64,000 nucleotides of DNA. It comes from Streptomyces sp. NBC_00775 (lineage in GTDB: Bacteria; Actinomycetota; Actinomycetes; Streptomycetales; Streptomycetaceae). The position numbers were made by a program, and so were the translations under genes. Numbering within the stretch: position 1 is the first letter of the stretch; each line of letters opens with the position of its first letter. The DNA lies in contig NZ_CP108938.1 in the NCBI RefSeq assembly GCF_036347135.1, forward strand, positions 3,596,001 through 3,660,000, read 5' to 3'. The notes beneath the pieces are model-generated. The model saw only the letters and a program-made list of their open reading frames with translations. It did not search any database and was not told where the DNA came from. Below, one piece after another: positions 8,224 through 16,768 of the stretch.

Positions 8224-9039
8224 TCAGAAGAGTGTGCCCTCTTCGGGCCCCTCCAGCTCCTTCAGCAGCTCCGGCCCGTTGTTGCGGACGTTGCTGACCG
8301 CCGTGGAGACGGGGTACGCGCGCATCAGCCCGGCGGGCGGCGCCGCGAGCAGCTCGCGCAGGCCGTCGGCGTCGGTGCGGGCCGGGTCGAGCCAGGCGTC
8401 CCAGCGGTCCGGGGTGAGCATCAGGGGCATCCGGGGGTGGATGTCGGCCAGGGCGTGCGGGCCCTCGGCGGGCGCGATCGCGAGCGGCGAGGTCTCCGCC
8501 TCGGTCGTGATGACCGAGCACGTCACCCACCACGCCTGCGGATGGTCGTCGGGGAGGGTCTTGTCGCGCCAGAACTCGTACAGCCCAGCCATCGCGAAGA
8601 CCGAACCGTCCGCCGGAGTCACGAAGTACGGCTGCTTGCGCGGGCGCTTCTTCCTGCCCTCGACCTCCAGATCGCGCTCGGCGGCGCCGGTGACCCACTC
8701 GTAGTAGCCGTCCGCGGGGAGGATGCAGCGCCGGGCGGTGAAGGCGCGACGGTACGAGGGCTTCTCGTGCACGGTCTCGGCGCGTGCGTTGATCATCCGG
8801 GCGCCGCCCTCGGGCGTCTTGGCCCAGGACGGGACGAGCCCCCACTTGAGCTTGCGCAGCTGGCGAACCGGGCGCGGGTCTTCGGCGTCCTTAACGGGAC
8901 GGTCCAGGACCGCGTAGACCTCCTTGGTCGGGGCCACGTTGAAATCGGGTGCCAGGGTCTCCTCGGGTTCCCACTTCTCGATCTCAAAGATTCCTGCGAG
9001 ATCCTCGGGCCTACGACTCGATGCATACCGTCCGCACAT
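8224..9039 (-). CDS. SRAP-domain protein (YedK/HMCES family)
   Basis: Forms a stable thiazolidine crosslink with abasic sites in single-stranded DNA and shields them. The start must be ATG 9039 because processing of MCGRY exposes the catalytic Cys2. Family residues seen: C2, N34 in DFNVAP, the RAE motif with E88, YYEW near 112-115 and H201 in HPRMP. 271 aa is typical. Upstream in-frame codons to 9105 would bury Cys2 and are rejected. It shares 50 bp with the divergent membrane-protein gene and runs into the hydrolase gene. Confidence 0.93.
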   Translation of the reverse strand: MCGRYASSRRPEDLAGIFEIEKWEPEETLAPDFNVAPTKEVYAVLDRPVKDAEDPRPVRQLRKLKWGLVPSWAKTPEGGARMINARAETVHEKPSYRRAFTARRCILPADGYYEWVTGAAERDLEVEGRKKRPRKQPYFVTPADGSVFAMAGLYEFWRDKTLPDDHPQAWWVTCSVITTEAETSPLAIAPAEGPHALADIHPRMPLMLTPDRWDAWLDPARTDADGLRELLAAPPAGLMRAYPVSTAVSNVRNNGPELLKELEGPEEGTLF

Positions 9040-9089
9040 ACGTGCCACACTGCCAGATTCCACGCGACCCGAGGGAGCCCAAGCCGACA

Positions 9090-9812
9090 ATGGACAGCAC
9101 CGCATCCACCTCGCTGGCCTCTCTCTGGGACCAGGTCTCCGGCACCCAGCCGGACCCCGATCTGTGGGTGGTGATCGCCACCCTGGTCGCGGCTCTGGCG
9201 GTGATCGTCCCGCACGACGTCTGGCGCGTCTCCCGCAACGCCATCACCATCGCGCACGAGGGCGGCCACGGTCTGATCGCGCTGCTGACCGGACGCAGTC
9301 TCAGCGGCATCCGGCTGCACTCCGACACCAGCGGCCTCACCGTCAGCCGCGGCAAGCCCACCGGCCTCGGCATGATCCTCACCGCCGCCGCGGGCTACAC
9401 CGCTCCGCCGCTGCTCGGCCTCGGCGGCGCCGCGCTGCTCGGCGCGGGCCGCATCACCCTGCTGCTGTGGCTGGCCTCGGCCCTGCTCGTCGCCATGCTG
9501 GTGATGATCCGCAACGCGTACGGCGCGCTCACCGTGGTCCTCACCGGCGGCGTGTTCCTGCTGGTGTCCTGGCTCGCCGGCCCCCAGGTACAAGCCGCCT
9601 TCGCCTACGCCGTGGTGTGGTTCCTCCTGCTCGGCGGCGTCCGCCCGGCCTTCGAACTCCAGGCCAAGCGCAGCCGGGGCGGCGCGGGCGACTCGGACGC
9701 GGACCAGCTGTCACGCCTGACACACGTCCCGGCGGGCCTGTGGCTGTTCCTTTTCCACGCAGTGTCACTGTGTTCCCTGATAGGCGGCGGCCGCTGGCTG
9801 CTCCAGGTCTAA
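9090..9812 (+). CDS. M50B-like integral membrane protein
   Basis: 240 aa, mostly hydrophobic (about six membrane segments). HEGGH at residues 56-60 fits the HExxH zinc motif of site-2-protease relatives, and NAYGALTVV could supply the distal part. The family is annotated as M50B-like in actinobacteria; proteolysis has not, to my knowledge, been shown. The ATG at 9090 was chosen because upstream codons overlap the divergent SRAP gene; GAGGGAG sits 12 nt upstream. It is followed by a dispersed repeat fragment and aroA. Confidence 0.78.
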   Translation: MDSTASTSLASLWDQVSGTQPDPDLWVVIATLVAALAVIVPHDVWRVSRNAITIAHEGGHGLIALLTGRSLSGIRLHSDTSGLTVSRGKPTGLGMILTAAAGYTAPPLLGLGGAALLGAGRITLLLWLASALLVAMLVMIRNAYGALTVVLTGGVFLLVSWLAGPQVQAAFAYAVVWFLLLGGVRPAFELQAKRSRGGAGDSDADQLSRLTHVPAGLWLFLFHAVSLCSLIGGGRWLLQV

Positions 9813-9879
9813 CTTTTCGAGGCAGCGACTCCGAGACGGGCCTCTTCAGGCGCGCCCCTTCAGGCGCGCGAGGCTGTGA

Positions 9880-9930
9880 CATTTGCGGCTCCGCCGCGGG
9901 GCGCGACCAGCCACAACGCACCCGCAGCCA
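9880..9930 (+). repeat. dispersed intergenic element, copy B (variant)
   Basis: A small hairpin (GCGGC-TCC-GCCGC, 9885-9897) followed by GCGCGACCAGCC and CACAACGCACCCGCAGCC. It keeps the tail of the family with a different hairpin, and lies 3' of the M50B-like gene and upstream of aroA. Confidence 0.6.
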
Positions 9931-9991
9931 ACAGACGACCCGCATTCCCCGGCCAAACCCAGCGGAGCGAACCCCCACTAAAGTGGAGCCC

Positions 9992-11332
9992 ATGACCGCG
10001 AACCCCGCCCACACCGCCCTCTGGCCCGCCCCGCACGCAAGCGGAGCCGTCGACGCGACGGTCCACGTGCCGGGGTCCAAGTCGGTCACCAACCGCGCCC
10101 TCGTCCTCGCCGCGCTGGCCTCGGAGCCGGGCTGGCTGCGCCGCCCGCTGCGCTCCCGCGACACGCTGCTGATGGCGGGCGCGCTGCGCGCGATGGGCGT
10201 CGGCATCGAGGAGACGGTGGCGTCCAGCTCCACGGTCGCCGCGGGCCCGGACGCCTCGGGCGAGGCCTGGCGGGTCATCCCCTCGGGCCTGCACGGCCCG
10301 GCCGCGGTCGACGTCGGCAACGCCGGCACCGTGATGCGCTTCCTGCCCCCGGTCGCCGCCCTCGCGGACGGCCCCATCCGCTTCGACGGCGACCCGCGGT
10401 CGTACGAGCGCCCGCTGAACGGCGTGATCGACGCGCTGCGCCTGCTCGGCGCCCGGATCGACGACGACAGCCGTGGCGCGCTGCCGCTGACCGTGCACGG
10501 CGGCGGCGCCCTGGACGGCGGCCCGGTGGAGATCGACGCCTCGTCGTCCTCGCAGTTCGTGTCGGCCCTGCTCCTCTCGGGTCCGCGCTTCAACCAGGGC
10601 GTCGAGGTCCGCCACATCGGTTCGGCGCTCCCCTCCATGCCGCACATCCGGATGACGGTCGACATGCTGCGCGCGGTCGGCGCCCAGGTGGACACCCCGG
10701 AGTCGGGCGGCGAGCCGAACGTCTGGCGGGTCACGCCGGGCGCCCTGCTCGGCCGCGACCTGATCATCGAGCCGGACCTGTCGAACGCGCAGCCGTTCCT
10801 CGCTGCGGCCCTGGTGACCGGCGGCACGGTCGTCATCCCGGACTGGCCCGCGCGCACCACCCAGCCCGGTGACAAGCTGCGGGAGATCTTCACCGAGATG
10901 GGCGGTTCCTGCGAACTGACCGACAGCGGGCTGGAGTTCACCGGTTCGGGCGCGATCCACGGCATCGACGTGGACCTGAGCGAGGTCGGCGAGCTGACCC
11001 CGGGCATCGCGGCGGTCGCCGCCCTCGCGGACTCCCCCTCGACCCTGCGGGGCGTGGCCCATCTGCGCCTGCACGAGACGGACCGGCTGGCCGCGCTCAC
11101 CAAGGAGATCAACGAGCTCGGCGGTGACGTCACCGAGACCGCCGACGGCCTGCACATCCGCCCGCGCCCGCTGCACGGCGGCGTCTTCCACACGTACGAC
11201 GACCACCGCATGGCCACGGCCGGCGCGATCATCGGGCTGGCGGTGGAAGGCGTGCGGATCGAGAACGTGGCGACGACGGCGAAGACCCTGCCGGACTTCC
11301 CGGACATGTGGACCGGAATGCTCGGGAACTGA
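9992..11332 (+). CDS. aroA: 3-phosphoshikimate 1-carboxyvinyltransferase (EPSP synthase)
   Basis: Sixth step of the shikimate pathway, joining PEP to shikimate-3-phosphate. PGSKSVTNR (residues 27-35) holds the substrate-binding Lys-Ser, GNAGTVMR (109-116) is the PEP loop, and DDHRMA (403-408) is the C-terminal signature. The second signature reads LRLHETDR, so the Lys common in RxKESD is His here, as in other actinobacterial enzymes I recall. 446 aa. ATG 9992 follows GTGGAGCCC. rsgA begins 16 bp after the stop, suggesting an operon. Confidence 0.96.
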   Translation: MTANPAHTALWPAPHASGAVDATVHVPGSKSVTNRALVLAALASEPGWLRRPLRSRDTLLMAGALRAMGVGIEETVASSSTVAAGPDASGEAWRVIPSGLHGPAAVDVGNAGTVMRFLPPVAALADGPIRFDGDPRSYERPLNGVIDALRLLGARIDDDSRGALPLTVHGGGALDGGPVEIDASSSSQFVSALLLSGPRFNQGVEVRHIGSALPSMPHIRMTVDMLRAVGAQVDTPESGGEPNVWRVTPGALLGRDLIIEPDLSNAQPFLAAALVTGGTVVIPDWPARTTQPGDKLREIFTEMGGSCELTDSGLEFTGSGAIHGIDVDLSEVGELTPGIAAVAALADSPSTLRGVAHLRLHETDRLAALTKEINELGGDVTETADGLHIRPRPLHGGVFHTYDDHRMATAGAIIGLAVEGVRIENVATTAKTLPDFPDMWTGMLGN

Positions 11333-11348
11333 CGGGCGGACCGGGATC

Positions 11349-12359
11349 ATGCGCCGTTACGGCAAGCACACCGACGAGGACGACATCCGCCAGCGCCCCA
11401 ACCGCAAGGGCAACCGGCCTCGTACGAACATCCGCCCCAAGCACGAGGAGGCGGTCGAGGGCATGGTCCTCACCGTCGACCGGGGCCGCCTGACCTGCCT
11501 CGTCGAGGACCGCGTGGTCATGGCGATGAAGGCCCGCGAACTGGGCCGCAAGGCCGCGATCGTCGGCGACCGTGTCGCCATCGTCGGCGACCTGTCCGGC
11601 GAGAAGGACACCCTCGCCCGCATCGTCCGCATCGAGCCGCGCAGCTCCGTGCTGCGCCGCACGGCCGACGACGACGATCCGTACGAGCGCGTGGTCGTCG
11701 CCAACGCCGACCAGCTCGCCATCGTCACCGCCCTCGCGGACCCCGAGCCGCGCCCGCGCCTGATCGACCGGTGCCTGGTCGCGGCGTACGACGGCGGCCT
11801 CACCCCGCTCCTGGTCCTCACCAAGTCGGACCTGGCCTCCCCGGACGAACTCCTGGAGCTGTACGGGGCGTTGGGCGTCCCCTACGTCGTGACCAGCCGC
11901 GAGGAGCTGGAGAGCGGCGAAGCGATCGAGCGCGTACGCAAGCAGCTGGACGGCAAGATCACGGCGTTCGTCGGCCACTCGGGTGTGGGCAAGACGACCC
12001 TGGTCAACGCGCTCGTATCGCTGGAGCGGCGACGCAGCACCGGAGTCGTCAACGCCGTCACCGGGCGCGGTCGGCACACCACCACGTCGGCACGCGCGAT
12101 CCCGCTGCCCGGCGAGTCCGGCTGGGTCATCGACACCCCGGGCGTCCGCTCCTTCGGCCTGCACCACGTGGACCCGTCCCGTGTCATCAAGGCCTTCCCC
12201 GACCTCGAACCCGGCACCGAGGGCTGTCCGCGCGCGTGCAGCCACGACGAGCCGGACTGCGCCCTGGACCAGTGGGTGGCGGACGGTCACGCGGACCCGC
12301 AGCGGCTGTACTCCCTGCGCAGGCTGCTGGCCACGCGCGAGCGCAGGGAAGGCGACTGA
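11349..12359 (+). CDS. rsgA: ribosome small-subunit maturation GTPase RsgA
   Basis: Circularly permuted GTPase acting in late 30S assembly. The order is typical of the family: G4 TKSD (158-161), then G1 GHSGVGKT (209-216), then G3 DTPG (262-265), and a C-terminal zinc-binding cluster C293-C297-H299-C304. The basic N-terminus (RQRPNRKGNRPRTNIRPKHE) precedes an OB-like domain. 336 aa. The start follows aroA by 16 bp. A sugE gene follows after a 168-bp gap. Confidence 0.95.
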   Translation: MRRYGKHTDEDDIRQRPNRKGNRPRTNIRPKHEEAVEGMVLTVDRGRLTCLVEDRVVMAMKARELGRKAAIVGDRVAIVGDLSGEKDTLARIVRIEPRSSVLRRTADDDDPYERVVVANADQLAIVTALADPEPRPRLIDRCLVAAYDGGLTPLLVLTKSDLASPDELLELYGALGVPYVVTSREELESGEAIERVRKQLDGKITAFVGHSGVGKTTLVNALVSLERRRSTGVVNAVTGRGRHTTTSARAIPLPGESGWVIDTPGVRSFGLHHVDPSRVIKAFPDLEPGTEGCPRACSHDEPDCALDQWVADGHADPQRLYSLRRLLATRERREGD

Positions 12360-12421
12360 TCCCCGCGAGAGAGGGGCGTCCCTTCACGTCCTGACCTCCG
12401 CGTTGTTTGCGTACGCGGCCC

Positions 12422-12452
12422 GTCGGTAAGTGCTTCTCCGGTCGGTAAATGC
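12422..12452 (+). promoter_or_regulatory. direct repeat upstream of sugE
   Basis: GTCGGTAAGTGC (12422-12433) and GTCGGTAAATGC (12441-12452) are 12-bp direct repeats with a 19-nt period, followed by CATAAT that could be a -10 element. The spacing, near two helical turns, is what a dimeric regulator would contact. Candidate operator of the exporter gene. Confidence 0.5.
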
Positions 12453-12527
12453 ATAATCACACCAAGCCGGATCCAAGCCAGAAAAGCCAGACGAAGCAGT
12501 CGACGTGCGGACGCGGGAGGTCAAGAC

Positions 12528-12851
12528 ATGGCGTGGCTGCTGGTCGTTGTGGCGGGGCTCCTCGAAACCGGCTTCGCCGTCTGTCTGAAGCTCTCGCACG
12601 GCTTCACCAGATTCTGGCCGACGGTCGCGTTCTGCGTCTTCGCGCTCGGCAGCTTCGGCCTGCTGACCCTCGCGCTCAGGAAGCTCGACGTCGGCCCGGC
12701 GTACGCGGTGTGGACCGGCATCGGCGCGGCGGGCACGGCCATCTACGGCATGATCTTCCTCGGCGACCTGGTCTCGACGCTCAAGATCGTCTCGATCAGC
12801 TTCGTCATCATCGGAGTCATCGGCCTCCAGCTGTCGGGCTCGGCCCACTAG
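12528..12851 (+). CDS. sugE: SMR-family exporter, SugE/Gdx type
   Basis: 107 aa and four membrane helices, the size of a small multidrug resistance protomer. The essential Glu is E13 in GLLETGFAVCLKLSHGF, and AYAVWTGIGAAGTAIYG is the loop-helix typical of SugE/Gdx rather than EmrE. Characterised Gdx members export guanidinium in exchange for protons. I found no guanidine riboswitch; two 12-bp direct repeats lie upstream instead. A bidirectional hairpin separates it from the convergent ABC transporter operon. Confidence 0.85.
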   Translation: MAWLLVVVAGLLETGFAVCLKLSHGFTRFWPTVAFCVFALGSFGLLTLALRKLDVGPAYAVWTGIGAAGTAIYGMIFLGDLVSTLKIVSISFVIIGVIGLQLSGSAH

Positions 12852-12875
12852 GGCCTGTCTTTCGGACCAGGCCCT
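12850..12875. terminator. bidirectional terminator between sugE and the ABC operon
   Basis: Arms AGGGCCTG (12850-12857) and CAGGCCCT (12868-12875) around TCTTTCGGAC, directly after the sugE stop and 15 bp from the end of the convergent ATPase gene. Confidence 0.65.
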
Positions 12876-12889
12876 GGCCGGCGAACTCC

Positions 12890-14689
12890 CTAGATCACCT
12901 CCCGTACCCGCGGGAAGTGGCAGGCCGCACCGTCCCCTTCGAGGACGGGCACATCATGGGCGCACCGCTTGCGCTCCTCCTCGGCGAGTTCGGCGTACAG
13001 CGGGCAGCGCGCCCGGAACCGGCACCCCTCGTGCCGCTCGGTCGGGCTCGGCGGGTCCCCGGCGAGCAGGATCCGCGTGCGCTGCCGCTCCCGCTCGCGC
13101 TCCGGATCGGGCAGCGGTACGGCGGACAGCAGGGCCTGGGTGTACGGGTGCCGGGGCCGCTCGAAGACCTCCTGGACCGGCCCGGACTCCACGGTCCGCC
13201 CCAGGTAGACGACGCTGACCCGGTCCGCGATGTGCCGGACGACGGACAGGTCGTGCGAGACGAAGAGATAGGCGAGCCCCAGCTCCGTCTTCAGCCGGTC
13301 CAGCAGCTCAAGGACACCCGCCTGCACGGAGACGTCGAGCGCCGACACCGGCTCGTCGAGCACGAGCAGTTCCGGCTCGACCGACAGCGCCCGCGCGATA
13401 CCGACGCGCTGGCGCTGACCGCCGGAGAACTCGTGCGGGAAGCGCTCCGCGTGCCCCGGTTCGAGCCCGACCTGGGTGAGCAGTTCGGGCACGCGCCGGG
13501 CGACGGTGGCCCGGTCCGCGCCCTGGGTGCGCAGCGGCTCGGCGATGATGTCGCCGACCGGCATGCGCGGGTCGAGGGAGGCCATCGGGTCCTGGAAGAC
13601 GATCTGCACACGCCTGCGGACCGCCTTCACCTCCTCCTTGGTCAGGTCCCCGATCCGCTGCCCGAACAGCTCGATGGATCCGCCCTCGGGCGCGGCGAGT
13701 TCGAGCAGCTCGAACAGGGTCGTCGACTTCCCGGACCCCGACTCTCCGACGAGGGCCAGGGTCTCCCCGCGCCGGATGTCGAGGTCTACGCCGTCGACGG
13801 CGTACACGCTCCCGACCCGCCGCTTGAAGGCGCCGCCCTTGAGCAGGGGGAAGGTCTTGGTGAGCCCGCGCACCTTCAACACGGGTTCGCCGGCGGGGAC
13901 TTCTCCCCGGGGCCGCGCGTCGTCCAGCCGGGGCACGGCGCCGAGGAGCTTGCGCGTGTACGGCTCCTGGGGCCGCCCGAAGACCTGGACCGCCGTCCCC
14001 GCCTCGACGACCCGCCCCTCGTGCATGACCGCCACCCGGTCCGCCATCCCGGCGATCACCCCGAGGTCATGGCTGACCAGCAGCAGCGCGGCGCCGGTCT
14101 CCCGCTGGGCGGTGCGCAGCACGTCGAGCACCTGGGCCTGGATGGTGACGTCGAGGGCGGTGGTCGGTTCGTCGGCGAGGATGACGTCCGGCTCGTTGGC
14201 CATCGCCATGGCGATCATCGCGCGCTGGCGCATTCCGCCGGAGAACTCGTGCGGGAAGGCCCGCGCCCGGGACGCGGGAATGCCGACGAGGTCGAGCAGT
14301 TCGCCCGCGCGTTCCAGGGCACGTTCCCGTGACACGTCCTGATGGGCTCGTACGGCCTCCGCGATCTGTTCGCCGATCCGGTACACGGGCGTGAAGGCGG
14401 ACAACGGGTCCTGAAAGACCATCGAGATCCGCCGGCCCCGGATCCGGGTCAACTCCCGTTCGCCGGCGCCGATCAGCTCCTGCCCGTCGAGCCGTACGGA
14501 CCCTCGTACCGCCGCGTTGTCCGGCAGCAGCCCGAGAACGGCGAGCGCGGTGGCGGACTTCCCCGACCCCGACTCGCCCACCAGGCCGAGGACTTCGCCC
14601 CGCGCCAGCGAGAAGCCGACGTCACGGACGGCGGGCCTGCCGTCGAAGTCGACGTCGAGACGGGCCACTTCGAGCACCGGCCGGGTCAC
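12890..14689 (-). CDS. fused double-ATPase of a peptide/nickel-type ABC importer (DppD-DppF fusion)
   Basis: 599 aa with two complete nucleotide-binding domains. Domain 1: Walker A GESGSGKS (38-45), signature SGGMRQRA, Walker B VILADEPTTALD. Domain 2: GESGSGKST near 312-320, SGGQRQRVGIARALS, LLVLDEPVSALD. Each is followed by the oligopeptide-transporter C-terminal region; the last holds GCRFRARCPL...RCAHD cysteines. Fusion of the two ATPases is common in actinobacteria. The GTG at 14689 overlaps the permease stop by 4 bp. It powers uptake by the permeases encoded upstream. Confidence 0.92.
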   Translation of the reverse strand: MTRPVLEVARLDVDFDGRPAVRDVGFSLARGEVLGLVGESGSGKSATALAVLGLLPDNAAVRGSVRLDGQELIGAGERELTRIRGRRISMVFQDPLSAFTPVYRIGEQIAEAVRAHQDVSRERALERAGELLDLVGIPASRARAFPHEFSGGMRQRAMIAMAMANEPDVILADEPTTALDVTIQAQVLDVLRTAQRETGAALLLVSHDLGVIAGMADRVAVMHEGRVVEAGTAVQVFGRPQEPYTRKLLGAVPRLDDARPRGEVPAGEPVLKVRGLTKTFPLLKGGAFKRRVGSVYAVDGVDLDIRRGETLALVGESGSGKSTTLFELLELAAPEGGSIELFGQRIGDLTKEEVKAVRRRVQIVFQDPMASLDPRMPVGDIIAEPLRTQGADRATVARRVPELLTQVGLEPGHAERFPHEFSGGQRQRVGIARALSVEPELLVLDEPVSALDVSVQAGVLELLDRLKTELGLAYLFVSHDLSVVRHIADRVSVVYLGRTVESGPVQEVFERPRHPYTQALLSAVPLPDPERERERQRTRILLAGDPPSPTERHEGCRFRARCPLYAELAEEERKRCAHDVPVLEGDGAACHFPRVREVI

Positions 14690-15588
14690 CGCCCCGCCCC
14701 CTTCCTCCGTGGACGGCTGCGCGCGGTCGGGTCCAGCGCGTCCCGCAGCCCGTCCCCCACCAGGTTCACGGCCAGGACGAACACGACCAGCAGCCCGGCC
14801 GCGTAGAAGAACATCCAGGGGTACGTCACGGCCGCCCCGGTCCCGGAGGCGATGAGCGTCCCCAGTGAGACATCCGGCGCCTGCACCCCGAACCCGAAGT
14901 ACGACAGCGCGGTCTCGCTCATCACGGCCCCGCCCACCGCGATGGTCGCGTCGATGATCAGGAAGGAGGCGACGTTCGGCAGCACATGCCGCCAGATGAT
15001 CCGGAACGGCCCGACCCCCATGAACCGCGCCGCGCGCACGAATTCCCGCTCCTTCAGGGACAGCGTCATGGACCGCACCACCCGCGCGGTGATCATCCAC
15101 CCGAACACGGCGAGCAGCCCGACGAACGCGAACCAGCCGCCACTGCGCAGCCGCGGCGAGATGATCGCGATGATGAGGAAGGACGGGAAGACGAGGAGCA
15201 GGTCCACGAAGAACATCAGCGCCCGGTCGGCCCACCCGCCGAAGTACCCGGCACACGCACCGACGAGCGAGGCGAGCCCGGTGGAGAAGACGGCGACCAG
15301 CAACCCGATGAGCAAGGACTTCTGAAGCCCCCGCACGGTCTGCGCGAACACGTCCTGCCCGATCCGGTTGGTCCCCCACCAGTGCTCGGCGCTGGGCCCC
15401 GACCGCAGCGCGGTGTAGTCGATGTGGCTGTACGACCACGGGGTGACGTACGGCCCGACGAAGGCCAGCAGGAACAGCAGCACGAGGACGACAGCTCCGG
15501 CGAGCGCGCCCCGGTTGCGCAGGAAGCGGCGCAGCACGACGGATCCGCGGCCCACCGGACGTACCACCGCGGCAGTGATCGTGGTCAT
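14686..15588 (-). CDS. ABC importer permease, DppC type
   Basis: 300 aa, with an N-terminal membrane helix (GALAGAVVLVLLFLLAFVG), the DppC-type segment WWGTNRIGQDVFAQTVRG and the EAA-like loop EFVRAARFMGVGPFRIIWRH that docks on the ATPases. The ATG at 15588 overlaps the stop of the DppB-type permease (ATGA), and its own stop overlaps the ATPase start, so three genes are translationally chained. Confidence 0.92.
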   Translation of the reverse strand: MTTITAAVVRPVGRGSVVLRRFLRNRGALAGAVVLVLLFLLAFVGPYVTPWSYSHIDYTALRSGPSAEHWWGTNRIGQDVFAQTVRGLQKSLLIGLLVAVFSTGLASLVGACAGYFGGWADRALMFFVDLLLVFPSFLIIAIISPRLRSGGWFAFVGLLAVFGWMITARVVRSMTLSLKEREFVRAARFMGVGPFRIIWRHVLPNVASFLIIDATIAVGGAVMSETALSYFGFGVQAPDVSLGTLIASGTGAAVTYPWMFFYAAGLLVVFVLAVNLVGDGLRDALDPTARSRPRRKGAGR

Positions 15589-16580
15589 GACGCCTGCCGG
15601 ATACGCGGGTCGAGGGCGGCGTGCAGCACGTCGGCGAGGAAGCCGGACAGCAGCACGGTCACGGCGGCGAACACATTGACGGCGACGACGGAGTTGACGT
15701 CGTTCTTGCCGATCGACGAGACGAACCACTCCCCCATCCCGTGCCAGCCAAAGATCGTCTCCGTGAACGTGGCACCGGTGAACAGCGCCAGGAAGCCGTA
15801 CGAGAAATACGTCGACATCGGGATGAGCGCCGTCCGCAGCCCGTGCCTGAGCAGCACCGTCCGACGGCCGAGCCCCTTGGCCCGCGCCGTACGCAGATAG
15901 TCGGACCCGAGGACGTCGAGCATGGTGTTGCGCTGATACCGGCTGTAACTGGCGATGGCGAACAGCGCGACGGACAGCGTCGGCAACAGCAGATGCACGG
16001 CCCGGTCCCTGAGCACGGCCCAGAACCCGCCCTCCAGTCCCGGACTCTTCTCCCCCGTGAACTGGATGAGATCCGTCCCCGTCTTCTGGTTGAACCAGAT
16101 GGCGCCGGTCTTGAGCAGAATCGCCAGCAGGAACACGGGGGTCGACAGCAGCGCGAACGACGCGAGCGTCACGGCCCGGTCGCTGAAGCGGTACTGGCGC
16201 ACGGCGGTCCAGGCCCCGACCAGTACACCGGCGACCGTACCGAGCACGGTCCCCGCGAGCAGCAGCCGCAGACTGACGCCGATGCGCCGCCCGAACTCCG
16301 CGTTCACGGACGTGTCGTCGATCGTCCTCCCCAGATCGCCGCGCACCGCGTGCCCCGCCCAGCGCAGAAAGCGGGTGAGCAGCGGCTCGTGGTCGTTCAC
16401 CCCGATCTCGGTCAGATGGTGATCGACCGCGCTCGCGGAGACGGGTGGCTGCCGGCCCTCGTAGTACTCGCGCGGGTCGAGCGCGAACGAGGCCAGCAGA
16501 TAGGAGAGGCAGACGGCGGCCAGCAGCAGGACGGCGTAATAGCCGAGGCGTTTGGCCAGATAGGCAGGCACATCACGCAT
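15585..16580 (-). CDS. ABC importer permease, DppB type
   Basis: 331 aa with the usual DppB architecture: an N-terminal helix (LGYYAVLLLAAVCLSYLLASF), a long extracytoplasmic loop, and the EAA loop DYLRTARAKGLGRRTVLLRH near the C-terminus. It is the first gene of the permease-ATPase operon. The ATG at 16580 was chosen because MRDVPAYLAKRLGYY fits the family N-terminus and GGCGGAAGG precedes it; upstream codons run into the divergent lipoprotein promoter. Confidence 0.9.
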   Translation of the reverse strand: MRDVPAYLAKRLGYYAVLLLAAVCLSYLLASFALDPREYYEGRQPPVSASAVDHHLTEIGVNDHEPLLTRFLRWAGHAVRGDLGRTIDDTSVNAEFGRRIGVSLRLLLAGTVLGTVAGVLVGAWTAVRQYRFSDRAVTLASFALLSTPVFLLAILLKTGAIWFNQKTGTDLIQFTGEKSPGLEGGFWAVLRDRAVHLLLPTLSVALFAIASYSRYQRNTMLDVLGSDYLRTARAKGLGRRTVLLRHGLRTALIPMSTYFSYGFLALFTGATFTETIFGWHGMGEWFVSSIGKNDVNSVVAVNVFAAVTVLLSGFLADVLHAALDPRIRQAS

Positions 16581-16629
16581 CCTTCCGCCCCACTGTTGCA
16601 CCACTATGAAGAGAACATGACAGCAGTCC

Positions 16630-16661
16630 AGAACGGCTCCCCCGACTGCCGTAGCCGTTCT
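16630..16661. promoter_or_regulatory. inverted repeat between divergent ABC transporter genes
   Basis: Perfect 9-bp arms AGAACGGCT (16630-16638) and AGCCGTTCT (16653-16661) with a 14-nt spacer lie in the 188-bp intergenic region between the permease operon and the binding-protein gene. Placement and symmetry fit an operator acting on both promoters; the nearby TetR protein is a candidate ligand. Confidence 0.55.
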
Positions 16662-16768
16662 ACGTTCGGCGCATTCACCGATGACCACCGGCTCCCGCCG
16701 GACCCCGCAGGAGCCCCCGGGGACACCCCTCCTGGGCCCCATGGGGACATCCCACAAAGGACACCGAC

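Noticed and set aside
12360..12527. Guanidine riboswitch upstream of sugE
   Set aside because: I could not find the conserved guanidine-I core; only direct repeats are evident. A covariance-model scan would settle it.
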